A DNA stretch of 34,013 bases from Halieaceae bacterium (GCA_024640505.1 JAHEEV010000006.1:35952-69964); one strand, 5' to 3'; numbered from the stretch's first letter, positions 25,300 to 34,013 are shown. Notes: generated from the letters alone by a model not told the origin. Translations and numbers: made by a program.

Positions 25300-26217
25300 T
25301 CAGCGGTCCTTGCGGCGTTTCGCCCTCGGGTGTGCGGCATCGTAGACCTTGGCCAGGTGCTGAAAATCCAGGTGGGTATAGATCTGGGTGGTCGAGATGT
25401 TGGCGTGCCCCAGCAGCTCCTGCACCGCCCGCAGGTCGCCGCTGGACTCCAGCATGTGGCTGGCGAACGAGTGGCGCAACATGTGGGGGTGCACGTCCTG
25501 ATGCATACCCGAGCGGCGACCCTGCAATTTCAGTCGCGCCTGGATATTGCGTACGCTGATGCGCTCGCCCCGGCTGCTGGTGAAGAGCGCCCGGGCGCTG
25601 TCTTCGTCGGCACGGGTGTGGGGCCTGACCTGCAGCCAGCGATCGATCGCTGCCAGCGCAATTGTGCCCACCGGGACGGTGCGGGTCTTGTTGCCCTTGC
25701 CGGTCACCGTGAGCAGCCGGGACTGCCTGTCGATGTCACCGACATTGACCGCGACCAGCTCTGCCAGTCGCAGACCGGAGGAGTAGAACAATTCAGCCAT
25801 CGCCCTGTCGCGGCGCGCGATGGCGGAGTCTTCCTCGAAGTGCAGGAATTTGTCGACCTGGTCCGCGTCGAGCGTGCGGGGGAGCTTGCGTGGCTTGCGC
25901 GGTGCCTGTACCGAGGCTGCCGGGTTGCGTGGCCGTCCCTGCTCCCGGCCGAGGAAGTTGAAGAGGGAGCGGACGGCTGACAGGCTGCGCTGTATGCTGC
26001 TGCCGGCGAGGCCCCGGCGATGCATCTGGCTGACCCACTGGCGGATATCCGCCTCCACCAGCCCTTCGGGATCGCCCTTGTCGTGTTGCCGGCAGAAGTC
26101 CTGCAGGGAAACCAGGTCACGGCGATAATTGCTGAGGGTATGGGGGGAGAGCTGGCGTACGTCGCGCAGGTAGTCAAGAAACCGCACTGCCGAACTGTCC
26201 AGCTCCGGGGCGGTCAC
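25300..26217 (-). CDS. xerC: Tyrosine recombinase XerC
   Basis: A 305-aa tyrosine recombinase. The SAM-like N-terminal core-binding domain (about 1-95) contains LSPHTLSNYRRDLVSLQDFC. The C-terminal catalytic domain has the Arg in YSSGLRLAELVAV, His-x-x-Arg in PHMLRHSFASHML, the second His in LLGHANISTTQIYTHL and the nucleophile Tyr just after STTQI. XerC works with XerD at dif sites to resolve chromosome dimers. The frame runs up to 26343, but I place the start at a GTG (26217) preceded by GGGTGA at 8 nt. A GTG at 26235 is an alternative that would overlap the DUF484 gene. It sits in the conserved dapF-DUF484-xerC-yigB order. Confidence 0.94.
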   Translation of the reverse strand: MTAPELDSSAVRFLDYLRDVRQLSPHTLSNYRRDLVSLQDFCRQHDKGDPEGLVEADIRQWVSQMHRRGLAGSSIQRSLSAVRSLFNFLGREQGRPRNPAASVQAPRKPRKLPRTLDADQVDKFLHFEEDSAIARRDRAMAELFYSSGLRLAELVAVNVGDIDRQSRLLTVTGKGNKTRTVPVGTIALAAIDRWLQVRPHTRADEDSARALFTSSRGERISVRNIQARLKLQGRRSGMHQDVHPHMLRHSFASHMLESSGDLRAVQELLGHANISTTQIYTHLDFQHLAKVYDAAHPRAKRRKDR

Positions 26218-26224
26218 GGGAGAA

Positions 26225-26920
26225 TCACCCGTCACCCGGTTGCAGGCGCGACAGCAGGCGCACGATGACGTCTGCGATATGGGACAGAAACAGCGTGCCC
26301 ACGGCGCTGTTATAGCGATCCGCGTCTGAGCTGCCCACGGCAATCAGTCCGAGCTCCCGGCCATTGGCCAGGGGCATCAGGGCAGCAGAGCCGACCCCAC
26401 CGGCATCGGGAAACAGGTAGGCGAGTTCTTCCCTGCGCATCACTCCGCAAACCGCCTTGCGCCCCTTGAGGAGTGCGCCGATTTCGTTCCGGGCATTGTC
26501 CGCACTGTCCATCCGGCACTCTCCGGTAGACCCGGGATCACCAAAAAGGATCATGCTGGCGTGTTCCACCTCGAAGTCGTCACGCAGGGCATCCATGAAG
26601 GCCCGGTAGAGGACGTCCAGGGAATCGGCTTCCAGCAAGCTGAGTACCAGGGATCGGGTCCGCTCGTACAGGCGGTCGTTCTCTTGTGCATTGGCCGTGA
26701 GGGACTTGAGTCGGCGCCGTAGTTCCGTGTTGCGCTCACGCATCACACTGATCTGTTTCTCGACCAGGGATACGGCGCTGCCAGAGGCATGGGAGACGTG
26801 CAGGTGATCCAGTAAATCAGGATTGCGCTGCAGAAAATCCCCGTGCTCCTTCAGGTAGTCCCGGACCAGGTTTTCACTGAGCGGGCTGTCCGCAGAAGCT
26901 GGATTGTTACTGGCTGACAT
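26225..26920 (-). CDS. DUF484 family protein (YigA-like)
   Basis: A 231-aa protein of the DUF484 family, found between dapF and xerC in many gammaproteobacteria and of unknown function. The N-terminal block ENLVRDYLKEHGDFLQRNPD is typical. A coiled-coil stretch follows (about 58-95, EKQISVMRERNTELRRRLKS), then a GAF-like C-terminal domain (about 100-225) with AALMPLANGRELGLIAVGSS. The GAF fold could bind a small ligand, but none is known. ATG start at 26920. Its stop lies 7 nt before the xerC GTG, so cotranslation is likely. Confidence 0.9.
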   Translation of the reverse strand: MSASNNPASADSPLSENLVRDYLKEHGDFLQRNPDLLDHLHVSHASGSAVSLVEKQISVMRERNTELRRRLKSLTANAQENDRLYERTRSLVLSLLEADSLDVLYRAFMDALRDDFEVEHASMILFGDPGSTGECRMDSADNARNEIGALLKGRKAVCGVMRREELAYLFPDAGGVGSAALMPLANGRELGLIAVGSSDADRYNSAVGTLFLSHIADVIVRLLSRLQPGDG

Positions 26921-26946
26921 GTCACTTATTCCCCTGGTCTGTATCG

Positions 26947-26961
26947 CCCCGTTGAGCGGGG
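26947..26961. other. Hairpin directly after dapF
   Basis: CCCCG-TTGAG-CGGGG, adjacent to the dapF stop codon on the minus strand, in the 42-bp gap before DUF484. It has no T-run in the operon direction. It may protect or attenuate the mRNA rather than end it. Confidence 0.4.
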
Positions 26962-26962
26962 T

Positions 26963-27793
26963 TTATAGTCTTATTCTACCCTCGAACACGACTGCGGTCG
27001 GTCCGGTCATGATCACCGGGCTGCCTTCACCGGCCCAGGACACGGACAGCTTACCTCCGGGCAGGTTAACTGTCACGCAATCACGCAGCCAGCCTCGCGA
27101 CAGTCCGTAGACGACTGCCGCGCAGGCCCCTGTGCCGCACGCCAGGGTCTCTCCTGCGCCGCGTTCGTAGACTCGCAGGCGGATCTCCTGGTCGGACATC
27201 ACCTGCATGAAACCAACGTTGACGCGCCGGGGAAAATCCGGATGGGATTCGACCAGGGGCCCGAGCGTTTCGACGTCCGCGGTATCGACCTCATCGACCC
27301 GGATTATCGCGTGGGGATTACCCATCGACAGCGCGCCGATCTCCAGCGCCTGTCCCGCCACCTGAAGAGAATAGCTGTCGGCCCGAGCCGGGGCGGTGAA
27401 CGGGATATCCTCCGGTGCAAACACCGGTTCTCCCATATTCACTTCCACTTCATCGCGTCCGCGGACCTTCAGCTCGATGATCCCGCCGGCGGTCTCCACG
27501 GTGATGGTGCGTTTGCTGGTCAGCTTCCGGTCGCGCACGAAGCGGGCAAAACAGCGGGCGCCGTTGCCGCACTGTTCCACTTCGCTGCCATCCGCGTTGT
27601 AGATGCGATAGCGGAAATCCACGTCCGGGTTGCGCGGCGCCTCCACCACCAGTACCTGATCACAGCCCACGCCGAAGCGCCGGTCAGCCAGCTTGCGTAC
27701 GTCCCGGGCGCTCAGGCGATAGCGCTGGCTGATCAGGTCGATGACCACGAAGTCGTTGCCAGCGCCGTGCATTTTGGTGAATTTGATCAGCAT
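26963..27793 (-). CDS. dapF: Diaminopimelate epimerase
   Basis: Diaminopimelate epimerase of 276 aa, the usual length. Both catalytic cysteines are visible in their motifs: first in [13 protein letters not shown], second in [12 protein letters not shown]. The PLP-independent two-base mechanism converts LL- to meso-diaminopimelate for lysine and peptidoglycan. The N-terminus [20 protein letters not shown] is the family hallmark and fixes the ATG at 27793, although the frame is open to 27931. It lies 13 nt after lysA, in the order lptM-lysA-dapF-DUF484-xerC, so meso-DAP made here is also the substrate of the adjacent lysA product. Confidence 0.97.
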   Translation of the reverse strand: MLIKFTKMHGAGNDFVVIDLISQRYRLSARDVRKLADRRFGVGCDQVLVVEAPRNPDVDFRYRIYNADGSEVEQCGNGARCFARFVRDRKLTSKRTITVETAGGIIELKVRGRDEVEVNMGEPVFAPEDIPFTAPARADSYSLQVAGQALEIGALSMGNPHAIIRVDEVDTADVETLGPLVESHPDFPRRVNVGFMQVMSDQEIRLRVYERGAGETLACGTGACAAVVYGLSRGWLRDCVTVNLPGGKLSVSWAGEGSPVIMTGPTAVVFEGRIRL

Positions 27794-27806
27794 GGTGATG
27801 TCGGCA

Positions 27807-29075
27807 TTATCCAGTTGCCGTGCCCTGGCGGGGCAGGGTGCGTTCCGTGCGCATGATATCAGCAATGGTCTCGCGCTCACGCACCAGGTGAGTCTGCTCA
27901 CCGTCCACGATAATCTCGGGAGCGCGTCCACGGCTGTTGTAGTTGGAGCTCATGGTGAAGCCGTATGCGCCGGCGCCGAACATGGCCAGGAGATCCCCCT
28001 CGGCCAGGCTCAGGTCGCGATCCTTGCCGAGGAAGTCCCCGGTCTCGCAGACCGGGCCGACCACGTCCCAGCGCGCGCGACGCCCGGCGGGGTTTTCCGC
28101 CACGGGGCGAATATCCAGCCAGGCCTGGTACAGGGCGGGTCGTATCATGTCGTTCATCGCGGCGTCTACCAGCGCAAAATTGTGTTCCGGGGTAGGCTTC
28201 AGGTAATCCACCCGGGTGAGCAGCAGTCCGGCATTGGCGGCAATCGACCGACCTGGCTCAAAGACCAGCTCCAGGTCGCGGCCGGCCAGTTCCCGGCGGA
28301 TCGCGCTGATATAGCTGGCGATGGAGGGAGGCTGTTCGTCGCGGTAACAGACGCCCAGCCCGCCGCCCAGGTCGAGATGGCGTATGGCAATGCCCGATTC
28401 CGCGAGGCGGTCCACCAGTTCGAGCAGCCGGTGCAGGGCATCGATGAACGGGTCGAGTTCGGTCAGCTGGGAGCCTATGTGGCAATCCAGCCCCAGTACC
28501 TCGATGTGCTCGAGCTCCGCGGCACGCCGGTAGACCTTCAGCGCCTCGTCCACTGTGACGCCAAACTTGTTTTCCCGCAGTCCGGTGGAGATATAGGGAT
28601 GGGTCCGGGCATCCACATCGGGATTGACCCGTACCGAGACCGGCGCCACCCTGCCCGCCTGTCCGGCTACCCGGTTGAGCGTCTCCAGCTCGGCGCCGGA
28701 TTCCAGGTTGAAGCAACGGATGCCCAGCTCCAGGGCGCGCAGCATTTCTTCGGCTTTCTTGCCGACTCCCGAGAAGACGACCTTGCCGGGATCGCCCCCC
28801 GCGGCGATCACACGCTCGAGCTCACCGCCCGAGACGATGTCGAAACCTGAGCCCAGGCGCGCCAGTATATCCAGTACCGCCAGGTTGGAATTGGCTTTCA
28901 CCGCATAGCAGACCAGGTGATCACAGTCTTCGAGGGCATCGCGGTACTGCAGGAAGGCGGATTCGAGGGCGGCCCGGGAGTAGACATAGCACGGCGTCCC
29001 GTACTCGGCCGCGATGGCGGTCACGGGTACGTCCTCGGCAAACAGGCTGCCTTCTCGATAGGAAAAATGTCCCAT
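27807..29075 (-). CDS. lysA: Diaminopimelate decarboxylase
   Basis: Fold-type III PLP decarboxylase of 422 aa. The PLP Lys is in [12 protein letters not shown], the Gly-rich loop is [16 protein letters not shown] is the phosphate-binding segment, and the C-terminal catalytic region contains [16 protein letters not shown] with the active Cys, then [20 protein letters not shown]. It decarboxylates meso-diaminopimelate to lysine, the last step of the pathway. The N-terminus [18 protein letters not shown] matches LysA and gives the ATG at 29075. It is coupled to dapF downstream (13 nt) and lptM upstream (14 nt). Confidence 0.97.
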   Translation of the reverse strand: MGHFSYREGSLFAEDVPVTAIAAEYGTPCYVYSRAALESAFLQYRDALEDCDHLVCYAVKANSNLAVLDILARLGSGFDIVSGGELERVIAAGGDPGKVVFSGVGKKAEEMLRALELGIRCFNLESGAELETLNRVAGQAGRVAPVSVRVNPDVDARTHPYISTGLRENKFGVTVDEALKVYRRAAELEHIEVLGLDCHIGSQLTELDPFIDALHRLLELVDRLAESGIAIRHLDLGGGLGVCYRDEQPPSIASYISAIRRELAGRDLELVFEPGRSIAANAGLLLTRVDYLKPTPEHNFALVDAAMNDMIRPALYQAWLDIRPVAENPAGRRARWDVVGPVCETGDFLGKDRDLSLAEGDLLAMFGAGAYGFTMSSNYNSRGRAPEIIVDGEQTHLVRERETIADIMRTERTLPRQGTATG

Positions 29076-29089
29076 GGTGTATCTCTGGC

Positions 29090-29257
29090 TCAGGGTAGTG
29101 TGACGGCCTGCTCGCTGTCGGCGTCTGCGCCAGTTGTATCCACGGCACCGGGCTGCGGTGGCGGGTCACTCGGCAGGTACAGTGGGCCCGTCTGTCCGCA
29201 TCCACCGAGCAGGTGGATGAAGGCGGCCAGGGCCAGCGCTGCAAACGTGTAGGGCAT
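29090..29257 (-). CDS. lptM: LptM (YifL) lipoprotein
   Basis: A 55-aa lipoprotein. The signal peptide ends at lipobox LGGC with the lipidated Cys20, followed by GQTGPLYLP, the diagnostic LptM motif. In Escherichia coli LptM binds the LptDE translocon and promotes correct disulfide maturation of LptD. The tail is Pro- and Asp-rich and probably disordered. The frame is open to 29308, but the ATG at 29257 directly precedes the signal peptide. It is the first gene of the lysA-dapF-DUF484-xerC-yigB group, matching the usual position of yifL before dapF. Confidence 0.88.
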   Translation of the reverse strand: MPYTFAALALAAFIHLLGGCGQTGPLYLPSDPPPQPGAVDTTGADADSEQAVTLP

Positions 29258-29285
29258 GGATCGTGTCCGGATGACAAAGGACGGG

Positions 29286-29291
29286 ATTATA
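29286..29291 (-). promoter_or_regulatory. Candidate -10 box of the lptM-lysA-dapF operon
   Basis: Perfect TATAAT on the minus strand, about 30 nt before the lptM ATG. A TTGACG lies only 11 nt upstream of it, too close to be its -35. Confidence 0.4.
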
Positions 29292-29383
29292 CCTGCCCGC
29301 TGCGTCAATAACAGGCACCGCAGCGTGGATCAGGCAATTTTGAGGCGCTTCGAATTGCTCGGATGGTATCGTTTCGGTCAGCC

Positions 29384-29459
29384 GGCAGGCGGGGTGGGGT
29401 AGTGCCTCAATCGCTCAAAAGTTCATTCGCTTGTGAGGCACTACCCCACCCCGCCTGCC
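29384..29459. repeat. Perfect 26-bp inverted repeat
   Basis: Arms at 29384-29409 and 29434-29459 are exact reverse complements (each begins or ends GGCAGGCGGGG / CCCCGCCTGCC). They enclose a 24-nt spacer. The element sits in the 288-bp gap between argH and lptM (both on the minus strand). No T-run follows on either strand. It may be a long RNase III-sensitive hairpin, a miniature element or a terminator-like barrier. The rest of 29258-29545 holds only the lptM promoter region. Confidence 0.85.
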
Positions 29460-29545
29460 TCTTTTCGGGTTGAGCCTACCATCAGCCGTAAGCGACTTGC
29501 GTGCTCGTTGCCAACACTGCGGCGACTCGCAGGGCGGGGGCTTTT

Positions 29546-30943
29546 TCAGCGTGCCTGCAGTCGGGCCAGGGCACGCTGGGCTGCGGCCGTCACCTGTGCC
29601 GGCGCGGTGCCGCCGAAGTGATCCCGCGCCGCCAGTGAGCCCTCCAGTGTCAGTACGTCGAACACATCCTCACCGATCGCGGGGCAGAAACCCTGTAGAG
29701 TGGCGAGATCCATCTCTGCCAGATCCTTCCCGGACTCGATGCCGTGCGCGACCGCCTTGCCCACCACCTCGTGGGCATCACGGAAGGGCAGGCCAAGGCC
29801 CACCAGGTAATCGGCCAGGTCGGTCGCGGTCGAGAAGCCCCGTCGGGCGGCGTCGCGCATATGCGCCTTGTGCGGCCGGATGGCCGGGATCATGTCGGCG
29901 AAGGCGCGCAGTGAATCCAGCACCGTGTCGACGGTGTCGAACAGGGGCTCCTTGTCCTCCTGGTTGTCCTTGTTGTAGGCCAGGGGCTGGCTTTTCATGA
30001 GGGTCAGCAGCGCGACCAGGTGGCCATTGACGCGGCCCACTTTGCCCCGCACCAGTTCAGGCACATCCGGGTTTTTTTTCTGCGGCATGATGGAGGAACC
30101 GGTACAGAAGCGGTCCGGCAGTTCGATGAAGCCGAACTGGGCGGACGTCCACAACACCAGCTCCTCGGAGATGCGTGACAGGTGGGTCATGAGCAGGGCG
30201 GCGAAGCTGCAGAATTCGATGGCAAAGTCCCGGTCGGATACCGAGTCGAGGGAGTTTTCAGTGGGCCGGTCGAAGCCCAGGGCCGCGGCGGTCCGCTCCC
30301 GGTCGATGGGGTAGGTGGTGCCAGCCAGCGCCGCGGCTCCCAGTGGCGACTGGTTGAGGCGTGCGCGGCAGTCCATCAGGCGCCCATGGTCCCGCTCCAG
30401 CATCTCGTTCCAGGCCAGCAGATGGTGGCCGAAGGAAACCGGTTGGGCGGTCTGCAGGTGGGTGAAGCCGGGCATGATGGTGTCGGCGTTTACCGCGGCC
30501 AGCTCGATCGTTCCCCGCTGCAGGCGGGTGAGCTCCTGTGCAATATGGTCAATCGCCGCCCTCAGGTAGAGGCGGATATCGGTGGCAACCTGGTCGTTGC
30601 GGGAGCGACCGGTATGCAGTTTTTTGCCGCTGCTGCCGATCAGTTCGGTCAGCCTGGCTTCGATGTTCATGTGCACATCTTCCAGCTCTGTCGACCAGCT
30701 GAAGCTGCCTTCGTCAATCTCCCTTTGCACCTGGGCCAGGCCACTGCGGATCTCCTCCAACTCGGCTTCGGTCAGAACACCGGTGGCTTGCAGCATCTCA
30801 GCGTGGGCGAGAGAGCCCTGGATATCCTGCCGGGCCATGCGCTGGTCGAAGGCGACGGAGGCGGTGAAGCGCTGCACAAAACTGTCTGTGGCCTCGGTGA
30901 AGCGCCCGCCCCACAGTTTGCTGGTGTCTTGCTCTTTGGTCAT
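29546..30943 (-). CDS. argH: Argininosuccinate lyase
   Basis: A 465-aa fumarase/aspartase-superfamily enzyme that splits argininosuccinate into arginine and fumarate, the last step of arginine synthesis. The signature [12 protein letters not shown] is present, along with the N-terminal [20 protein letters not shown] (substrate binding), [13 protein letters not shown] and the catalytic-base region [11 protein letters not shown]. It is full length. The ATG at 30943 gives the standard N-terminus. It is divergent from algZ-algR, an arrangement also found in Pseudomonas. A 26-bp inverted repeat lies downstream. Confidence 0.97.
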   Translation of the reverse strand: MTKEQDTSKLWGGRFTEATDSFVQRFTASVAFDQRMARQDIQGSLAHAEMLQATGVLTEAELEEIRSGLAQVQREIDEGSFSWSTELEDVHMNIEARLTELIGSSGKKLHTGRSRNDQVATDIRLYLRAAIDHIAQELTRLQRGTIELAAVNADTIMPGFTHLQTAQPVSFGHHLLAWNEMLERDHGRLMDCRARLNQSPLGAAALAGTTYPIDRERTAAALGFDRPTENSLDSVSDRDFAIEFCSFAALLMTHLSRISEELVLWTSAQFGFIELPDRFCTGSSIMPQKKNPDVPELVRGKVGRVNGHLVALLTLMKSQPLAYNKDNQEDKEPLFDTVDTVLDSLRAFADMIPAIRPHKAHMRDAARRGFSTATDLADYLVGLGLPFRDAHEVVGKAVAHGIESGKDLAEMDLATLQGFCPAIGEDVFDVLTLEGSLAARDHFGGTAPAQVTAAAQRALARLQAR

Positions 30944-31011
30944 TCCCTGTGACGTCCTGCTTGAAAGGATGGGGTGTGGTGGTCCGGGATTTTCCGGTTT
31001 TTTTGGGCTTG

Positions 31012-31040
31012 TTCACGCCAGACAAGGATGCAAGTATACC
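31012..31040 (+). promoter_or_regulatory. Candidate promoter of algZ-algR
   Basis: -35 TTCACG (31012-31017), a 17-nt spacer and -10 TATACC (31035-31040), in the divergent gap with argH. Both boxes are imperfect. Confidence 0.3.
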
Positions 31041-31065
31041 AGCTTAATAATGGGGGAGCGTGTTC

Positions 31066-32127
31066 ATGCAGCCTGCTGCAACACCGGCGGTGTCCGGGGA
31101 AGGGGAGGGTAATCACGGGGAGTTCTTCATTCCCGACCTCTGCGCTGCCCAGCCGGTCCTGATCATGGTGCTGCTGGCGGAGCTCTTGGTGTTCATCTAC
31201 GCCCTGGCCAGCAGTGCCCTGCCGTACTTTGACTGGGAATTGCTCGCCACGTCGTCCCTCTTCGTGCTCTGGATCGTCCTGCTCAGCGCTGCGCTGCTTT
31301 GCTGGATGCGGCGTATATTCAGCCGGGTCGGGCTGGCGCTTGCGACCGCCGGGTCGCTGCTGCTGGTGCTCGGCGTGACCGCGCTGAGCAGCCAGGCCGT
31401 GCTGCTGCTATACCCCCAGCTGACGCGCGGCATCGACCCCTCCTGGTGGATGTTGCGCAACCTGTTGGTCGCCGCGGTTCTGACCGGTATTGTCCTGCGC
31501 AACTTCTATCTCCAGCACCAGCTGCGTATGCGCGAGAAACTGGAACTGCAGGCGCGGCTGGATTCGCTGCGTGCGCGCATGCGTCCCCACTTCCTGTTCA
31601 ACACCATGAACAGTATCGCCAGCCTGATCATGTCGCGCCCCCGTGACGCCGAGCAGGCGGTGGAGGACCTGTCGGAACTCTTCCGGGCCAGCCTCCAGGA
31701 TTCCCGCCGCCCGACCACGGTCGCGGACGAACTTCACCTTTGTGAGCTGTATCTCGGCATCGAGCAGCTCCGCCTCGGTGATCGGTTGCAGGTTGCCTGG
31801 GAGGTTGCAGAGGCTGTGCGCGAGCAGCCCATGCCCAGCCTGGTTCTGCAGCCACTGGTCGAGAATGCGGTGTATCACGGGATCTCCCGTCTGCCCGGCG
31901 GTGGCCTGGTGACTGTCCAGGTCGAACTGGAGGGGGGCAGCGTCCGGGCAGCCGTGGAAAACCCGGTACCTGACGATGCCGGTCGGCCCGACGGGCATCA
32001 CATGGCGCTGGCAAACATCGAGCAGCGTCTGCATGCGCTGTATGGTGGTGAGGGCCGTCTGCAGGCGGGGAGGTCGGGAGACCTCTTCAGGGTCGAGCTG
32101 CAATACCCGGCGGGACAGCCGCTGTGA
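31066..32127 (+). CDS. algZ: AlgZ/FimS-type sensor histidine kinase
   Basis: LytS-type sensor kinase of 353 aa from the ATG at 31066 (a GTG at 31060 is possible, but GGGGGAG is better placed for the ATG). About four membrane segments occupy residues 30-145, followed by the His_kinase domain with RMRPHFLFNTMNSIASLIMS, whose His (about residue 175) would be phosphorylated. PLVENAVYHGISRLPGGG is the N-box, and the later HHMALANIEQRLHALYGG is the G-box. It lacks the classical HATPase pattern of orthodox kinases, as expected for AlgZ. It overlaps algR by 4 nt (GTGA), so the pair is coupled. In Pseudomonas, AlgZ-AlgR controls alginate, type IV pili and virulence; the target genes here are unknown. 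Confidence 0.9.
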   Translation: MQPAATPAVSGEGEGNHGEFFIPDLCAAQPVLIMVLLAELLVFIYALASSALPYFDWELLATSSLFVLWIVLLSAALLCWMRRIFSRVGLALATAGSLLLVLGVTALSSQAVLLLYPQLTRGIDPSWWMLRNLLVAAVLTGIVLRNFYLQHQLRMREKLELQARLDSLRARMRPHFLFNTMNSIASLIMSRPRDAEQAVEDLSELFRASLQDSRRPTTVADELHLCELYLGIEQLRLGDRLQVAWEVAEAVREQPMPSLVLQPLVENAVYHGISRLPGGGLVTVQVELEGGSVRAAVENPVPDDAGRPDGHHMALANIEQRLHALYGGEGRLQAGRSGDLFRVELQYPAGQPL

Positions 32128-32867
32128 AGATTCTGGTCGTCGACGACGAGGCCCTGGCCAGAGAGCGCCTCCTGCGACTACTGGCCGAGCTGCGACCGGA
32201 TGCGGAGTGCCGCGAAGCGGCTGGCGGAGCCGAAGCGCTGCGGCAGGTGCAGCGGGATAACCCGGACCTCGTCCTGCTGGATATCCGTATGCCGGGCACG
32301 GACGGTATCGAAGTGGCCAGGGCGCTTGGTGCCATGGATCATCCGCCGGCGGTCATATTCTGTACGGCCTATGACGAATACGCGATGGCGGCCCTGCAGC
32401 ACCAGGCCGTGGCCTACCTGCTGAAGCCGGTGCGACCGACGGACATGGAGCATGCGCTGGCTGTGGCCGGCCGGGTCAATCGACTGCAGCTGGCCGCCCT
32501 GGAAGAGAGCCGGGTGTCGGCTTCAGCCGGCAGGGGTCGCCCCACGGTGAGCAGCCACACCCACCGCGGACTGGAGACCATGCCAGTGGACGATATCCGC
32601 TGCTTCCTGGCAGAGCAGAAATACGTGACTGCACTCAGTCCCGCTGGTGAGCTGATGCTGTCCGAAACGCTGAAAGACCTGGAGGGGGAGTTTGGCGACC
32701 GCTTCCTGCGTGTGCATCGCAATGCCCTCGTGGGGCTGGCGCATATCACTCGCCTGGAACGGGATCCCCGTGAGGGCTGGCGGGTCGTCCTGGACGGTGT
32801 GGATGCTCGTCCCGCCGTGAGTCGCCGACACCTGGCCGACGTCAAGCAACGCCTGCTGGAAGGCTGA
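32124..32867 (+). CDS. algR: LytTR-family response regulator AlgR
   Basis: A 247-aa response regulator. The receiver domain (1-120) begins [17 protein letters not shown] with acidic-pocket Asp7 and Asp8, phosphoacceptor Asp53 in [11 protein letters not shown], and Lys in LLKPVRPTD. The LytTR DNA-binding domain (about 145-247) contains [16 protein letters not shown] and [23 protein letters not shown] start overlaps the algZ stop (GTGA), which explains the absence of a separate promoter. Phosphorylated AlgR would bind direct repeats in target promoters. In Pseudomonas the gene order argH / algZ-algR-hemC-hemD is the same. Confidence 0.95.
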   Translation: MKILVVDDEALARERLLRLLAELRPDAECREAAGGAEALRQVQRDNPDLVLLDIRMPGTDGIEVARALGAMDHPPAVIFCTAYDEYAMAALQHQAVAYLLKPVRPTDMEHALAVAGRVNRLQLAALEESRVSASAGRGRPTVSSHTHRGLETMPVDDIRCFLAEQKYVTALSPAGELMLSETLKDLEGEFGDRFLRVHRNALVGLAHITRLERDPREGWRVVLDGVDARPAVSRRHLADVKQRLLEG

Positions 32868-32895
32868 CCCTGCTGTCGCTGTCGCTGCCGGGGGC

Positions 32896-32904
32896 TGGTA
32901 TTAT
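32896..32904 (+). promoter_or_regulatory. Extended -10 promoter of hemC
   Basis: TG-G-TATTAT, an extended -10 (TGnTATAAT-like), with the start point about 32911 and hence a leader of about 20 nt before hemC. No clear -35. hemC could still be partly read through from algZR. Confidence 0.45.
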
Positions 32905-32931
32905 GGCCGCCGCCATACAGGAATTCGCGTC

Positions 32932-33864
32932 ATGCCCCGCACACTGACTATTGCTACCCGCGAGAGCCCCCTTGCCCTCTGGCAGGCCGAGTACGTGAAA
33001 ACCGCACTGCAGGAAGCTCATCCCGGTCTGATCGTGGAGCTCCTGGGCATGACCTCGAAGGGCGATCAGCTGCTGGAGGTGCCCCTGGCCAAGGTCGGCG
33101 GCAAGGGGTTGTTCGTCAAGGAGCTGGAGACGGCCCTGCTTGAACGCAGGGCTGACATTGCGGTGCATTCCATGAAGGACGTACCGATGGAGTTTCCCGA
33201 AGGCCTGGGTCTGGGGGTTATCTGTGCGCGGGAAGATCCCTCGGACGCCTTCGTCAGCAACCACCACGAGTCCCTCGAGCAGCTGCCTGCTAACAGCGTG
33301 GTCGGTACCTCCAGCCTGCGGCGGGAGTGCCAGTTGCGGGCGCGCCGTCCGGACCTGCGGGTGCGGTTCCTGCGCGGCAACGTCAATACCCGGCTGCGCA
33401 AGCTGGACGAGGGCGAATACGACGCCATCATTCTTGCCACTGCCGGGCTGTTGCGTCTCGGTTTCGGGCACCGCATCGCCGAGCGGCTTCCCCTGGAGGC
33501 ATCGCTGCCCGCCGGAGGTCAGGGCGCGGTCGGTATCGAGCTGCGCAGGGGGGACGAGGAGATTCTCGCCCTGTTGCGGGCCCTGCATCATGAGCCCACA
33601 GCCCACAGGGTCGAGGCCGAACGCGCCATGAATCATCGCCTGCAGGGTGGCTGCCAGGTACCCATAGCCGGCTACGCTGACTACACCGACGAGGGATATA
33701 CCCTGCGCCTGCGCGGCCTGGTGGGCAGACCGGATGGCTCGCGGTTGCTGCGAGCCGAGGCGCAAGCCCCGGCCACGGGGGCGCAGGCACTGGGGGTGCA
33801 GGTCGCCGAGGATCTGCTGGAACAGGGCGCCGGCGAGATACTCGCCGAGGTCTATGGGCGGTAG
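32932..33864 (+). CDS. hemC: Porphobilinogen deaminase (hydroxymethylbilane synthase)
   Basis: A 310-aa enzyme that polymerises four porphobilinogens into hydroxymethylbilane. The N-terminus [19 protein letters not shown] is the family start. The catalytic Asp region is [14 protein letters not shown]. Arg-rich substrate-binding stretches are [19 protein letters not shown] and [10 protein letters not shown]. The dipyrromethane cofactor is attached at Cys241 in [13 protein letters not shown]. Domain 3 follows to the end. The protein is cytosolic. It overlaps the start of hemD by 11 nt, so the two are translationally coupled, as in many proteobacteria. Confidence 0.97.
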   Translation: MPRTLTIATRESPLALWQAEYVKTALQEAHPGLIVELLGMTSKGDQLLEVPLAKVGGKGLFVKELETALLERRADIAVHSMKDVPMEFPEGLGLGVICAREDPSDAFVSNHHESLEQLPANSVVGTSSLRRECQLRARRPDLRVRFLRGNVNTRLRKLDEGEYDAIILATAGLLRLGFGHRIAERLPLEASLPAGGQGAVGIELRRGDEEILALLRALHHEPTAHRVEAERAMNHRLQGGCQVPIAGYADYTDEGYTLRLRGLVGRPDGSRLLRAEAQAPATGAQALGVQVAEDLLEQGAGEILAEVYGR

Positions 33865-34013
33865 CCCGCCGGGCGAGTCCACGCCGGGCGAATCCACGCC
33901 GGGCGCCTCCACGCGGGGCGCTTGTCGGCGGGTTCTGGTGACCCGGCCGTCGGGACAGGAAGGTGCCCTGCTCGCCAGCCTCGAGAAGGCGGGATACGCA
34001 GCGTATCACCAGC
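33854..34013 (+). CDS. hemD: Uroporphyrinogen-III synthase HemD, 5' part
   Basis: Partial gene running off the window. The ATG at 33854 lies inside the hemC 3' end and has GAGG upstream. After an unusual N-terminal repeat stretch (residues about 6-20) the family N-terminus appears as [20 protein letters not shown]. HemD closes and inverts ring D of hydroxymethylbilane to give uroporphyrinogen III. The 15-nt tandem repeats put three copies of a PGxST-type unit before the fold, an extension not usual in HemD. A shorter start at an internal GTG would lose the first beta strand, so the extended start is preferred. Confidence 0.85.
   Translation, partial: MGGSPPGESTPGESTPGASTRGACRRVLVTRPSGQEGALLASLEKAGYAAYHQ
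33869..33913 (+). repeat. 15-bp tandem repeat in the hemD 5' end
   Basis: Three copies of CCGGGCGNNTCCACG (33869-33883, 33884-33898, 33899-33913) plus a partial fourth. They encode repeated [10 protein letters not shown] units. Because 15 is a multiple of 3, copy-number changes keep the reading frame. Confidence 0.85.

Noticed and set aside
27741-28850. Plus-strand ORF of 369 codons over lysA
   Set aside because: Antisense shadow; lysA is unmistakable on the other strand.
30992-31009. CCGG-GATTTT-CCGG plus T7 as a terminator
   Set aside because: Only a 4-bp stem, and no plus-strand gene ends upstream of it; it lies in a divergent promoter region.
32842-33912. Minus-strand ORF of 356 codons over hemC
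   Set aside because: Antisense shadow of hemC/hemD.

Overview
This window looks like core chromosome of a GC-rich marine gammaproteobacterium. My best guess is the Halieaceae (OM60/NOR5) or a neighbouring cellvibrionale-type lineage. The guess rests on the conserved blocks lptM-lysA-dapF-DUF484-xerC-yigB, argH / algZ-algR-hemC-hemD and comM-ubiK / glnK-amtB, which recall the Pseudomonas layout. It also rests on typically marine accessory genes: a DUF1329 protein, a bacterial P450, a TorF-type porin, a DUF3080 lipoprotein and duplicated GSTs. The taxonomy is inference. I see no insertion sequence, prophage, CRISPR array or intact tRNA/rRNA. Coding density is high and nearly all long overlapping ORFs are antisense shadows.

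Layout. 1-5.2 kb: a tRNA-like relic, a DUF3080 lipoprotein, a GST, a periplasmic cytochrome c5-like protein with a clear terminator, a DUF2007 zinc-ribbon protein that seems to start at ATC, a structured GC-rich intergenic element, an exported cyclase-family protein, a small membrane protein and a second GST. 5.2-7.6 kb: a minus-strand thioesterase-rep unit (ATGA overlap) leading into the second GST. 7.9-11.3 kb: a beta-oxidation pair (thiolase and FadB-like trifunctional protein). 11.4-13.9 kb: an Lrp/AsnC regulator divergent from a fold-type III ornithine/lysine-type decarboxylase, then a membrane protein with an HEWFH motif. 13.8-19.4 kb: a P2A-type Ca2+ ATPase, a DUF1329 protein and a cytochrome P450 with a long palindromic operator. 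19.5-24.6 kb: comM and ubiK, divergent from porin-glnK-amtB, followed by a second PII gene. 24.6-30.9 kb: yigB-like HAD, xerC, DUF484, dapF, lysA, lptM, argH. 31.1-34.0 kb: algZ-algR, hemC, and the start of hemD, cut by the window edge.

How the parts work together. The most coherent regulatory unit is the nitrogen locus. Two NtrC-like sites (GCACM-N5-GGTGC, M = A or C) and a near-consensus sigma-54 promoter (GG-N10-GC) lie directly upstream of a TorF-family outer-membrane protein, which is followed by glnK and amtB. This suggests a nitrogen-controlled set spanning outer-membrane entry, inner-membrane ammonium transport and PII control. A strong terminator separates amtB from a second PII gene. 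The dapF/lysA/lptM/xerC and hem/alg blocks are ordinary housekeeping.

The window holds no obviously new multi-gene defence or mobile system. The items most worth a second look are the sigma-54/NtrC porin-GlnK-AmtB arrangement, a perfect 26-bp inverted repeat between lptM and argH, the structured element near 3.0-3.1 kb, the apparent ATC start of the DUF2007 gene, the HEWFH membrane protein, and the palindromic operator of the P450 gene.
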